From Nematopogon swammerdamellus (lineage: Eukaryota; Arthropoda; Insecta; Lepidoptera; Adelidae), in contig OX336343.1 of the NCBI GenBank assembly GCA_946902875.1, positions 4,515,754 to 4,579,753 on the forward strand: a DNA stretch of 64,000 bases, in the 5' to 3' direction. Shown here piece after piece: positions 1-12,000 of the stretch. The first letter of the stretch is position 1. Each line of letters opens with the position of its first letter. Made by a program: the position numbers and the translations under genes. Under the pieces are notes generated by a model. The model was not told where the DNA came from and did not search any database. It was given only the letters and a program-made list of their open reading frames with translations.

Positions 1-2223
1 GATTCAGCTGGGTGTGCCTGAAAAGTTGGTTCTTTTTATCAACAACCTTCTAGTGCAAAGAACAATCTTCCTCAGGTCAGAAGATGGACAGCTTACTCAG
101 TCCAGAACTCTCTGGAAAGGTCTGCCTCAAGGATCAGTTATAAGTCCCCTCTTATATAATTTGTATACATGTGATTTGGCTTGTTCTGTAAATTCAACAT
201 GTCGTGTCTTGCAATATGCTGATGATTTGCTAATATATATCTCAGATAAGTATATTTCTAAAGCTGCAGATATAGTCAACTCTTCTATTAAATCCTTAGT
301 TCAGTGGTTAAACTCTCATGGATTGGATTTATCCCCTTCCAAGAGTAATGTAGTAGCTTTTTCAAGAAAGCGAAATATTCCTAATTTATCTATCTTTGTA
401 TGTGAGTCCCCTGTTCCCCAACTTTCCTCAGTTAAATTTCTTGGAGTTATTTTGGACTCGAAGATGACAGGAGTCCCTCATATGGAATATATAGTGTCCA
501 AAACTGAGAAAAACATTAACATTATTCGTTCATTAGCGGGTGTGTGGTGGGGTGCCCATCCATTCTCGCTTAAATTGGTATATAATGCTATTATTCGCAG
601 TCATCTGGATTATGGTACATTTATTTTTGAACCAGCAAACGGTAAAGCTTTAAAAAGTCTGGATCTTATACAGTCCAAGTGCCTGCGCATTATCTCTGGA
701 GCCATGAAATCATCTCCTATAAATGCTCTTCAGGTTGAATGTGTGGATGCTCCTTTGTACTTACGGAGACAATATCTGTCAGACAGATACTTATTTAGGG
801 TAGCTCAATTTTCTACTCATCCAATCCTTCCAAAACTCCAATTATTATCAAGATTTTCCTTCACAAAAAGATATTGGTTAAATAAAACTTCCCCTAGACT
901 TGTTAAAAGTTTTCAAAGATTCTCTGCTTTGAACAGTGTTACTTATAGATCAAAAAGTCTTCCTCTCTTTGAAACTTCGTATCAAGCTCTGATCTATTCC
1001 CCTAAAATTGTTCTCAATTTTGGAATTGATAAGAATTCTTCAAAAGCGAATGATGAATTTAATTTCTGGCTAAAAGAAAATTGGCATGATTATCATTATA
1101 TTTATACTGATGCTTCTAAACTGTCCCCGGTTGGATGTGTAGGTTCCTCTCTTTTTCATCAAAATTGTGACATTGTTTGTAAGACCAAGAGTCCCCCTGA
1201 AGCATCTGTATATACAGGTGAAGTCCGTGCTATCTTGGAGGCGTTGAAATATATCCAACTATCTGGATCCATGGTTAAAAACTTAATTCTCTCAGATTCA
1301 CGAAGTTCCCTTCAATCAATTGCTCAAAATCCTTTCAAAACTAAGACTCATAATCCTCTTATTCTACAAATCAGGGAACTTCTGTTTCAATTTCATTTAA
1401 ACAAAATTGAAGTTGTTCTTGCATGGATCCCTGCTCACTGTGGCATTATGGGTAATGAACGTGCTGATGAGTGTGCTAAAGATGCAGTGATCCATGGTGA
1501 CCGATCAAACTTTAGAAACTATTGTCATGACTTAATTTGTTTGCCTCAGGGTTATCAACAAAAATCTTGGTCTAAGGCTTGGCATAGGACAAGTAAATAT
1601 AAAGGAGCATTTTATGCTAATATCCAGCCTGAGATCCCATCCAAGCCATGGTTTTTCAAATTAAATGTGAATAAAACAGTTGCTTCAGTAATATGTAGGC
1701 TTCGAATTGGTCATGTTTGTTCTCCTTTTCACCTAGCTAAATTGCATATTAAGGACTCTTCGCTATGTGAGTGTGGTCTGGACGAGGGTACAGTCGAGCA
1801 TATTCTACTTGCTTGCCGGCTGCATACGCCTCCTCTTTATGATTCTCTCCCTAGGCTTAAGGTTCCTCTTCCCACTAATGTTTCATCCCTTCTTTGTTCA
1901 AATAATTTCAAAATTCTTAAACTATTAGCCTCTTTTATTAGAACTCATGATATTAAGTTATAAACTTACTGATTTAGATCTATTTGTATAATTATATATA
2001 TTCTTTGTATTTGATATAGTGAATATAAAAGTATATACATTTTCCCTTTTAATTTTCTCCTTCATCTGAGTGCAAATTATTCATTGTTTATATCAAAATT
2101 ATTTGTTTTCTCTATGTGAGAAGTAGTACTTATTTATTACCGTGGATCTTTCAAGACTTGATATTGGCGCAATAAGTCGAACGTATATCGGCTAATCGCC
2201 AGAAATAAAAAGAAGAAGAAGAA
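1..2223 (+). mobile_element. Non-LTR retrotransposon (I-superclade-like, with RNase H), 3' part
   Basis: The left edge cuts into a LINE whose second ORF is still open at base 2. The coding part is followed by about 260 bp of 3' UTR and a short AAG microsatellite tail near 2208-2223, the type of 3' tail seen in I-like elements. An RT followed by an RNase H domain and a C-terminal Cys/His segment is the layout of I/R1/LOA-type LINEs; I cannot choose the exact clade. No target-site duplication can be checked because the 5' end is outside the window. Confidence 0.85.
2..1963 (+). CDS. LINE ORF2 polyprotein, C-terminal part: RT + RNase H
   Basis: Encodes the polymerase of a non-LTR retrotransposon, which copies element RNA at a nicked chromosomal target. 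Numbering from the in-frame GTG at 14, the RT core shows LPQGS (residues 37-41) and the catalytic YADD box (68-71). An RNase H domain follows, with the expected acidic residues in TDAS (about 366), GEVRA (about 403), SDSR (about 428) and NERADE (about 484). A Cys/His cluster (CECG...EHILLAC) lies near the C-terminus. The frame is open across the left edge, so endonuclease and N-terminal RT are missing here. There is no internal stop, so the copy is young or intact in this part. The frame ends at TAA 1961-1963. Confidence 0.88.
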   Translation: MQLGVPEKLVLFINNLLVQRTIFLRSEDGQLTQSRTLWKGLPQGSVISPLLYNLYTCDLACSVNSTCRVLQYADDLLIYISDKYISKAADIVNSSIKSLVQWLNSHGLDLSPSKSNVVAFSRKRNIPNLSIFVCESPVPQLSSVKFLGVILDSKMTGVPHMEYIVSKTEKNINIIRSLAGVWWGAHPFSLKLVYNAIIRSHLDYGTFIFEPANGKALKSLDLIQSKCLRIISGAMKSSPINALQVECVDAPLYLRRQYLSDRYLFRVAQFSTHPILPKLQLLSRFSFTKRYWLNKTSPRLVKSFQRFSALNSVTYRSKSLPLFETSYQALIYSPKIVLNFGIDKNSSKANDEFNFWLKENWHDYHYIYTDASKLSPVGCVGSSLFHQNCDIVCKTKSPPEASVYTGEVRAILEALKYIQLSGSMVKNLILSDSRSSLQSIAQNPFKTKTHNPLILQIRELLFQFHLNKIEVVLAWIPAHCGIMGNERADECAKDAVIHGDRSNFRNYCHDLICLPQGYQQKSWSKAWHRTSKYKGAFYANIQPEIPSKPWFFKLNVNKTVASVICRLRIGHVCSPFHLAKLHIKDSSLCECGLDEGTVEHILLACRLHTPPLYDSLPRLKVPLPTNVSSLLCSNNFKILKLLASFIRTHDIKL

Positions 2224-2526
2224 GTATATAGTGTAGAATGTATAAACTGATTAAATCATTCATAAAATGTATTTTTGCAGATTGAGAGTTAAGTTATAGA
2301 GTATTTATTAATCAACCAAAAAATGAAGATACAATAAAAATTAAACTAATTATCTAAGCTAAACTAATATAAAATATAACTAAGTTAAACTTGTGTGAGT
2401 AGAAGTGATATAAAGTGGGTGTGGCTTTATACCGAGGTCGCAAATTGCTGGTAAGCATTAATGTGTAGGCTAAGTAGAGGACTAATTTTAGTGAAATAAT
2501 TTGGCTGTCTATAAAAAAAATGCATT
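2224..2526. other. AT-rich spacer, no feature seen
   Basis: About 300 bp of AT-rich sequence between the LINE tail and the next interspersed repeat. I see no coding potential, RNA gene or clear repeat boundary. Confidence 0.5.
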
Positions 2527-2875
2527 TTTTTTATGGAACCTGACACGGTTGGCTACATCACCTACATCATCCGTGATGTCAGCCCATAACACCGGGTGAA
2601 CTTGGTGCCACGTCAGTGCTTACCTTCGGTCGTGCCGGCTACACTGAACTGGACGGAAAACACAAACTATTTACATAGCCGTTTCGACCGACCTTTCATT
2701 CAGTGCGGTGGTACCAACCCGGGCGGGATAAACCCTACCACCTAGTAATATAAGAAGGGAGTCATATCCCTTAGTCGCCTTTTACGACATACACGGGGAG
2801 AGATGCAGTGGGGCCGTGGGGCTATTCTTTTAAAGTACCGGCCCCACACGGTACTTTAAAAGAATATTATATTAC
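2527..2875 (+). repeat. Interspersed repeat, family A (copy 1)
   Basis: The segment starting TTTATGGAACCTGACACGG recurs with moderate divergence at 16742-16945 and, interrupted by another insertion, at 62312-62620. Its right half (GTCGCCTTTTACGACATACA and the flanking GGGGAGAGATGCAGTGGGG) recurs at 4470-4550, 5096-5225 (opposite orientation), 11125-11180 and 49070-49135. The pattern suggests a composite SINE-like or LINE 3'-tail family. The class is not certain. It ends just upstream of the glycosyltransferase exon 1. Confidence 0.65.
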
Positions 2876-3056
2876 GAATTTGATTAGTGTACCACAAGCA
2901 GTACAAAATAGCATTTAACATTGCTTACAGAACAGAGCCTACTAGAAGATGCACGATCACATGGAGAAGCGTTCACACTTGCGAAATAACAGGTCGCAGG
3001 GGGAACGGAGCGAGGAGGCGTGAGGCGAGGATGTTGTATGCGCGCGCGCCCCCGAC

Positions 3057-6000
3057 ATGTGCCTGCGTCGTCTCAGCCACACCGTGCTCCAAATCTCCAT
3101 TCTGCAGATCATATTCGTTGCGCTCGTAATAGTCGCGATACGCGGCATCACGTACCGGGCTGGGAAATATCAATATGACCATATAGCGCGCAAGAGCATC
3201 GAGAACAACCTATATCGTGTTCGAAATCCAGATTTAAAAATTAACCCAGCGCTCGCAAAGTGTGATTATGACTTTATATACAGCACGGAAACGATCCCCA
3301 GAGAAGATGTGAACAGTAAGTTGAGTGAGTTCAACGATGAGGGCATATTTAACGGGAGCTACGCGCCGAGCGGCTGCAACCCGCTCTTCAGCTCTGCCGT
3401 TCTGGTCACGTTCAGGAACAGAGAGGAGCAGCTGCGCAAGTTCATCCCGTACATACACACCTTCCTCAAGAAGCAAAATATTCACTACAAGTCAGTTATT
3501 TATTAAATTTTTTTTATTTTAGACATGCATGCCTAGGCTGATGTTTTTATTATGTGTATTTTATTTCTTATTAACACCCAGCTCCTAACGTACTTAGAAG
3601 CAAATAAACTCCTGGATGACAAGCAGTACGGATTCCGGAAAACGCGGTCAACAGGAGATCTTCTAACGTATGTTACGCATATATGGGCCGAAAGATTGGA
3701 AAATTTTGGGGAGTCGCTGGCAGTCGCCCTGGATATTTCCAAGGCTTTCGACCGCGTTTGGCACCGAGGCCTTCTAGGCAAGCTTCCGTCCTTCGGCATT
3801 CCACCCAAACCCTGCACCTGGATCGCCAGCTTTTTGGCGGGTCGTTTCATCTTCGTTACCATCGATGGCTCGAAATCGGACGACTTTCTAATCAACGCTG
3901 GTGTTACGCAGGGCTCTGTGCTGTCGCCTACGCTTTTCTTAATCTTTATAAACGATCTACTGTCCTTGGGCATGATACACAGCTATGCTGACGACAGCAC
4001 GGAGTACGAGGGCTATGTTAAGAACTTGAAGAGTAGAGATTCGCGGCACAGGGAAGCTCAACGTCCAGTTGTAGATAAGGACAATTTTTCCCGGAAGGTT
4101 TATATATATAACTAGCTTTTACCCGCTGCTTCGCTCGCAGTAAAGTCAGGAGTGGAGCGGCGCGGCGCGGGGCGGGACGGTGCGATGCGGCGCGGGTCGG
4201 CGCGGGACGGTGCGGGTCGGCGCGGCGCGGGTCTGCGCGGGACGGCGCGGGATGGCGCGGTGCGGAGCGGAGCGGCGCGGCGCAGTGTAGAGCGGCGCGG
4301 AGCGGCGCCTGACGGCGTGGAGCATACGAATTTCACGCGAGCGGAGCCGCGGGCAAAAGCTAGTATTGATATAAAGACAATTATCAAGCAGCATTTAGTT
4401 ACCTACTCCAAGACTGGAAGGACCGTGCCAAGGTGACAGGTGAACCTGTTGCCCTTTAGCACGACATGTTGTCTTTATCTCTTAGTAGTCGCCTTTTACG
4501 ACATGCACAGGGAGAGATCCATTGCATCTCTCCCCGTGTATACTTTAATTGCTTGATGAACTAGCAGCTTAATATGCTGATGCGTTCATGTCTATGATCA
4601 TTACTGGTTTTGCCAATGGGGATCAGTAAAGTAACAGCAAATTCAATAGAATTTCACCCGTTGTTCTTTATGGCATAAGAATGGCATATCTTTTTGAATT
4701 ATCCAAATCGGACCATTAGTTACGGAGATATTATCAATAAACTTAAGCCGTTTCTGCCACTAAAACTCAGTGCGCCGCCGCGGCTACGCGTGACGTCACT
4801 ATAACCCAGACCCGCGCGCTCGCGCTAGCCAGCCAACGCGCACTCATTCGTCGAGGGCTGTATCTCTTGAACCGTAATAGGTAGCCCGTTGAAATTTTCA
4901 CAGAATATGTGTTATTATGGCGGATATAACAACAAATAATAAAAATAAGAAAAAGTAAAATATTCACGGAGATTCCCATAGAAGAAACCAAGCGAGTTCG
5001 ACTCGCACTTGGCCGGTTTAAATAGTATAAATATTGCATTGTGCCGAAATGTACAAATACGTCTATCAAAACGCCAGAGAAACTGATGTAAAGTGTGGGG
5101 CCGGTACTTTAAAAGAATAGCCCCACTGCATCTCTCCCCGTGTATGTCGTAAATGGCGACTAAGGGATATGACTCCCTTCTTATATTACTAGGTGGTAGG
5201 ATTTAACCCGCCCGGGTTGGTACTCATTTGGTTGGTTCGGACGAGTGCTCCATACTTCCACCAATACACTTGGAGACGAGGGTCTGATGATGGAGTCATT
5301 AGGTTGACAGTAGAACTCTTCAACCGTTTCTAGTAACCCCTCGAGTTTGGGCTCATTTGGTGGGTTTGGACGAGTGTCCCATACTTCCACCAATGCACTT
5401 GGTGACGACGGTCTGATGGTGTCAGGAGGTTGACAGTGGAACTCTTCAACCGTTACTAGTAGTAACGGTTGAAGTTACTACTAGTAACGGTTGAAGAGTT
5501 GAGCCCTCGAGTTTGGGCTCATTTGATTAGACGAAGGGGTTACTAGTAACGGTTGAAGAGTTCCACTGTCAACCTCCTGACACCATCAGACCGTCGTCAC
5601 AATGTGTATTGGTGGCCACTCGTCCAAACCCACCAAATTAGCCCAAACTCGAGGGGTTACTAGAACGGTTGAAGAGTCCCACTGTCCACGTCCTGACTCC
5701 ATCATCAGACCCTCGTCACCAAGTGTATTGATGGAAGTATGGAGCACTTGTCCAAACCAACCAAATGAGCCTAAACTCGAGGGGGTTACTAGTAACGGTC
5801 GAAGAGTTCCACTGTCCACCTCCTGCCTCCATCATCAGACCCTCGCTACCAAGTTGAAATTATCATAGCATTGTATCGTCGCGGGAACTCAATGTGTGTG
5901 CAAAGTTTCATAAGAATCGGTTCAGAAGAAGTAGTTGAAAAAGTTGTCGCAACATGTGAAACAAACATCAAGGGGTCAAGCTAAATAAAACCATTTAAAA

Positions 6001-9000
6001 ATAGTTTCTCTGACGTTTTGATAGACGTATTTGTATATTTCGGCACAATACAATATTTATACATTGTTAGAAAGTGAAACCAGGCACAAATCGGACACTT
6101 AATTTGTTTTAAACACAAATTAACCAAACATAAACACTGCGCGCCTTATCGCTTCCAACGGAGCGGGCGGCGTGGGTCTCAGTGACGTCACGCACTTCGC
6201 GCCGCCCTAGTCGACGACCGGCATATTCATTTGACTGCTACTAGCTCATTTTTGGTCGTACCACAAAAATAATTATACCAATGTTTTGGATTTTTCATGG
6301 ACTACAATACTACATTCAAAACTAAAAACCGCGTTGATCCTCATTGTTATCTTTATTCGTTTTCCGAATACTTGTCAAGCCTATTTTTAACCCCCGATGC
6401 AAAAAACGGAGGGGTGTTATATAAGTTTTTGAATATGTTTATGGTGGGCTTCAATAACTTCCTCGGGCAGTTTATTCCAACTGTTCACAATTTTGTTATT
6501 CAGGAAGTGCTTTCTTGCTTCGCTTGAAAAACTTGTAACATTGAGTTTCAAGCTGTGACCTCTTAGGTGATTGTTTATGATTGATACATACATACGGATT
6601 CAACATTACTTTTATTTCGGAGCAAGAGGACTACCAGCGAAGTCGCTCTACAGTCTCTTCAAGAATCTAGGGCTCCGAAGATCGACGCTAAGCTCATATA
6701 TGGAGAGAGCTTCGAAAACGTCACTGGAGGCATCCTACAGAATATGGATAGGTAGAGAGAGGGAGGTCGAGAGCGGGACTGGTGGTTTCCCCGCGTCCTA
6801 GCCAACGCAGACTAGCTGACGAGGGCTTGAAGCGAGCCGAAACGTGAAGCATGCGCGGGAAATTTAGAGTGGCCACTCGCTAGTCCCGGCCTCGATTAAT
6901 ACCCTCCACTACTGCCGATGGGCCCGGATATGTTCGGTGAAGCCATCGCAAGCTTAGATCCACACCTTCCTTCTTGTCGGAACGGTAATTTTGTCGCTTG
7001 CGCAGAATATTTGTAATCGAGCAACAGGACGAGAAGCCGTGGAACAAGGGAGTGCTGTACAACGTGGGCGCCAGTATCGCCATCGCCGAAAAGTTCCCCT
7101 GCCTCATCCTCCACGACGTGGACCTGCTGCCGCTCGACACTGCCAACATTTACGCCTGCACTTACTACCCGCGACACATGAGCGCCAGCATCGACAAGTT
7201 CAGGTATGCCGCGCTCACATCCGCACTCATATATCCGTTCTGTGGGTCATTTATTAATATTATAGACCCCGTGAAATCTGGAACGCTCTCCCTGCCCGTG
7301 TTCGCTTCACGTGCAACACTGGGCCTTAAGCGGTAAGCCACCGGAAAGAGCTACTTGCTCCTACAACCGCTCCTTTACTCCTTTCGGCAAACTGCCGCCC
7401 GCCCGCGCCCGCGTCTCCTTTGATGGCAGCGTGCGATGCCGACACGGGGCGGCGCGGGGGCGCAACAGCGCGGTGCGGTGCGGTGCTATAGCGAACATTC
7501 CACCCGGCCGGCGCGCCCGCCGCGCCGCCCCGCCTCCCGCACCGCCGCGGTCTGGTCACTTAGAGCGCGCATAGATTGACTAAATTGAAAACTTTGAAAA
7601 TTCATATCTCGAAAACTAGTATGGATAGGACCATTTTTCTTTTTTTTAATGTGTTTATTAGATGATATACAATAGCTCATTTCGATATTCCTGAACAGAC
7701 CCTGGACACCCTGTATTTTATGATTGTTCGATGAAAAGACGCAGGGTTTGTATCAGAAGGGTGCAAGTGATCGAAATGTCAATAATGTGGAGCACCATAG
7801 AGTTCGCAGCCTAGCTCATGAGTTCTGCTGCAGCTCTCTAGATGGCTACCTGTCGAGTTCCAGCTGTCTACCTGGAAAGGGTATGTGGCCAATAATATAG
7901 ATATTTGTTTCACTTTATGGGCTGTAACCAGATGCGGACTAGCAGCATTGTCCGTCCTAGGCCGTTTAGTGTCAGCCGCCCCAATTCAGTGCAGCCGCAA
8001 AGTTTACAGCGTAGGTACAAATGTGAAGTAGTACGAAAATCAGTATTGCGTTCGGTTCAACCTGCCAGAAATATTTTATTTCTCAGTTTAGTGGTTTTAT
8101 TTTTACATATAGCAAAAGCATTTTTTTTTATTTTACGGCAATTTTCGTCATAGCAAAATTATTTTGTCCGCTCACCACTCCCGCACGTCGCAAGCACTTG
8201 CTCCGGCCGGTACCTTTTCTATTCCGTGCCTGCCTGCGCTCACTACTTCCAGCAGAAGGCGCAGATATGCCGCCCCTAATATCTGGCCGCCCTAGGCCCG
8301 GGCCTAGCCGGCTTTAAGGAAAGTCGGCTTCTGGCTGTAACATACAGACAAACAGACACACAGACGGACAACGAAGCGATACTATTTTCTAGTTAATTTT
8401 TTACCATTTTGGTACGGCTCCCTAAAAAGTATGTTAGGTTTAGGTGAAGTAATTGAAAGCCAAGTTGTACTGTTTTACAGATACGTGTTGCCGTACGACG
8501 AGCTGGTGGGCGGCGTGACGGCAATACAGGCGCGACACTACCAGGAGGTTAATGGGTTCTCCAACAAGTACGAGGGCTGGGGCGCCGAGGACGACGACTT
8601 CGCCAAGAGGATCAGCAACGAGAACCTTCCTATCACCAGGTATTGTGTTTGTCATTTACACTTTTTTATGTAACGTAGTCGCCACGTCACCACTCGCACA
8701 ATGCCCATTATTTCAGTTCATTAAACCTTGGTGATCTAGGTGCCATCCCAAATGCTTTATGGTTATGCCCATAGACATAAAATAAGATAGACTGAGTGAG
8801 TGATTTTTAACACCCTCAGCGCCATGTGTATAATTTCTGATACACAGTGTATCAGAAATTATACACACGACTAGTTTTCTCTCGCAATTTATGTATCAGA
8901 AATGAGCACGTTTTTCATACATTGTGTATGGGGGGAAGAAAGCTCTGGCCTAGGCGAGTTTCCCGGTACATTTGGCCTGCAGATCTATTTATCAGATTAT

Positions 9001-12000
9001 GAGTAATTTTAGATTAGAGTTTTTATTTGCAAAATCTATGAAAATCAAACATAAGTCAAATGAAAAAATGTTGAACAACTACGAGTAACTAATGAATTGC
9101 ATTGAAGCATTTTTGCACATTATGACTTCACACACCGAACATTTGGTGTAAACTTCTGCAAGTCTCACCAACTTTCCATCAATATTTTTTTGTAGCATTC
9201 GGCATATCGACCTCGCATTTTTTTTCGACAGATTGCCTTTCATATTTGGTATGAAGTCATGTTTTTCAGCAGGAGCATTTCTTACATTTTCATTGTCAGT
9301 CAGGTTCATACGCGCTCTTTTCAGCATGGGCATTATGATTTCCCTCTAAAGTCGGTAATGGTAAGCTTCGTGCCTCTGGTATTCTCACAGTACACAAAAA
9401 GAAAAAATAAACAATGGTTAGGAAAAGAAAAAGTAAGAAATATGAATCATAAAAAAAAAATCGCCAAATTAAGAATTTGCCAAATAGGCTTGACCCTGAG
9501 GGTATTAAATACTCAACTACTCATGAATATCAGCTTGCCGACGGTCAAGCTGTTCGTTTTAATAAATAACTCGCTAGACCAGGGTTTCTCAAACTTTTTT
9601 TTTCAGGTACCACTAAAACCAATATGTTTGGCGGCGTACCACCTTTACCTACAAGAAGCTAATAATAATAGTTATCTTCTAAATCTACATTCTTAAATTC
9701 TCTTTGAAGGTTAGCATCGCACCTAAGTTCAATTAATGATTCTATTTCCTCGGATGTAAGTGATCTTGGATCTAAAAATTGATTTCTTATCGAATTTAGT
9801 TCTGAAAAATCTTCTTTCAAATATTCTTCGGAACTCACTATGAGCATTTGACAATGGATTTTATATTGCTAAGAACATCAGAATTCAAATTATATGTATG
9901 TTCATCAACAAACTTTCTAAATTAGGATTATGGCACTTGCCGCTTATTAAATTTTTTAAAGCATAATGTTTCATTTTTTCGGGTGGTACGCGTACCATAG
10001 ATTGAGAACCGCTGCGCTAGACAATCGTTCTGTTGCCTCACGAGGGCAATTATCTTAATTAAATAATCACTTTAAGGAGGAATCGTTCCATTGAGTAGTT
10101 TTAATTTGTCCTAGCAATGGTCAGACATTTTGGAATTGTACAATAATGGAGTGTACACCGATGAGTTTGTCATAGACCCGACAACCGATGGGGTAGACGG
10201 GTGCTCGAATGGAGGCCACGTACAAGCAAACGTAGCGTGGGACGCCCCCCGGCTAGGTGGACAGATGACCTAAAAAAGGTAGCCGGGAGTGGATGGATGA
10301 GAAGAGCGGAAGACCGCATGTGGTGGCGTGCCTTGGGAGAGGCCTATGTCCAGCAGTGGATCGATACAGGCTGATGATGATGATGATCATACATAGAGTC
10401 TACAAATGCAGTATCTCATAAAACAAAGTAACTTACTCCGTGACCATCCCTTACAGATTTATTATTAGTACAGCAATACCTCGCTTTACGCGAGGGATGC
10501 GTTCCACAAGAAATCGCGTTAAGTGAAATTCGCGTATATCGGGGCTTGATAAAAAGAGAAATAAATATGCACATACATACATATACTTATTCAATCTTTA
10601 ATTTGAAAATTACTAATTGCTTAATACTATTTTAATTTCACACGAAAAAACTAATAATTACTAATTAGTTAATACAATTTTAGTTTAACAACTAAATAAA
10701 ACAACTAAAAAATGCTTAACATAAGCATTAGTTTTACGAAAATAAACATCCAAAGTTTCTTGAGTTGAGTTTTCTCTTCATTCTTGCAAAATGCGCTCGT
10801 AACATTAAACACTATTTTTGATTATTTGACGCACAGTTGAAATACGATTGACATCACTGTCCAAGCTCTGCAACAAGTCCAACCCTGAATAAATTGTTGA
10901 GAGGGCTTCTTGGATCGGTATCGGATAGGTCGATTCATTCTGGGTGTCGGGTCACGCCACGCCGCCGCATCGACCAATCGCGTAAAGCGGGGCATTTTAG
11001 CGCGAAATATGAAATTCGCGTAATACCGAATCCGCATAAAGCGGGGTCGCGTAAAGCGGGGTATTACTGTATTGATGATTTATATTGATGACGATGATTG
11101 ATGATAACCTTGTGTGTACGTACCGGGTACTTGAAAGGAATAGGCCCGCTGCATCTCTAACCATGCATGTCGTAAAAACCGAACACCTTGGCACGGTTCT
11201 TCCATATTCACGCAGTAGGCAACTTTACTTGTTGCTTATAGTTAAATTATTTGGCACAAGTGTTGGTCGATGAGCGTTGTGATTTCATGAGTACTTGCAG
11301 CACAACCCCGATTATTCTGCTTACCCCAATTGTCGGAGTACAGCGTGATGATATGTTTTTACTTCGCAAGTATAATTTCGCTACAGGATCTTGTGTAAAT
11401 TGTTTCATGTAATTCTTAATAGTTGTTCACCTTCAACATAGAAATAAAATTCAGTTCCGGTTACGCTAAGATGTGGCTCTCGTACAAACCGAATTGTTCC
11501 GCGTGCCGAAATAAAGGTACGGTAGCGGGCTTACTTACTTTCTGTTTGTATTGTATTGTGAATTGCTTGAATGAGACTGGGGAGAATTTTTTTTTTAACT
11601 CTAGAATATAGATATCTCTTTAAATAAATATTATCTTTATCTCTAGACCATTATAATAATGTTATAATCTGTAGTATGTTACTTGCTTAACAAAATCAAA
11701 TAATGACTTGATAAAATTTCTTATCAAATTTGACGATGACACTATACAGTGGGTGGCCAAATTATTAGACTCACCACACTTAATGTCATAGTTATCAATA
11801 CAAATTTGCTCTTGGAAAAAAAAATTCCACCTCCTAAACCTTTGAACCTAAACTATTGCAACTAGGTATTTTTTATTATTGATATATTTGGCATACACCT
11901 ACGTTACCATTTTCAACCTATGAACATCGACTTAACTTAGAGGCAAAGTAGAAAATCGAAATGTTTTAATTCTATACATAAATTATTTAAATGATATGAA

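Noticed and set aside
4112..4436. 80-94 codon ORFs on both strands rich in Arg, Pro and Ala
   Set aside because: They follow the GC-rich simple repeat and are compositional artefacts.
7311..7574. CpG-rich ORFs suggesting an extra exon in intron 2
   Set aside because: Skipping this block gives phase-consistent exons and an ungapped family alignment between exons 2 and 3; no splice signals or domain support it.
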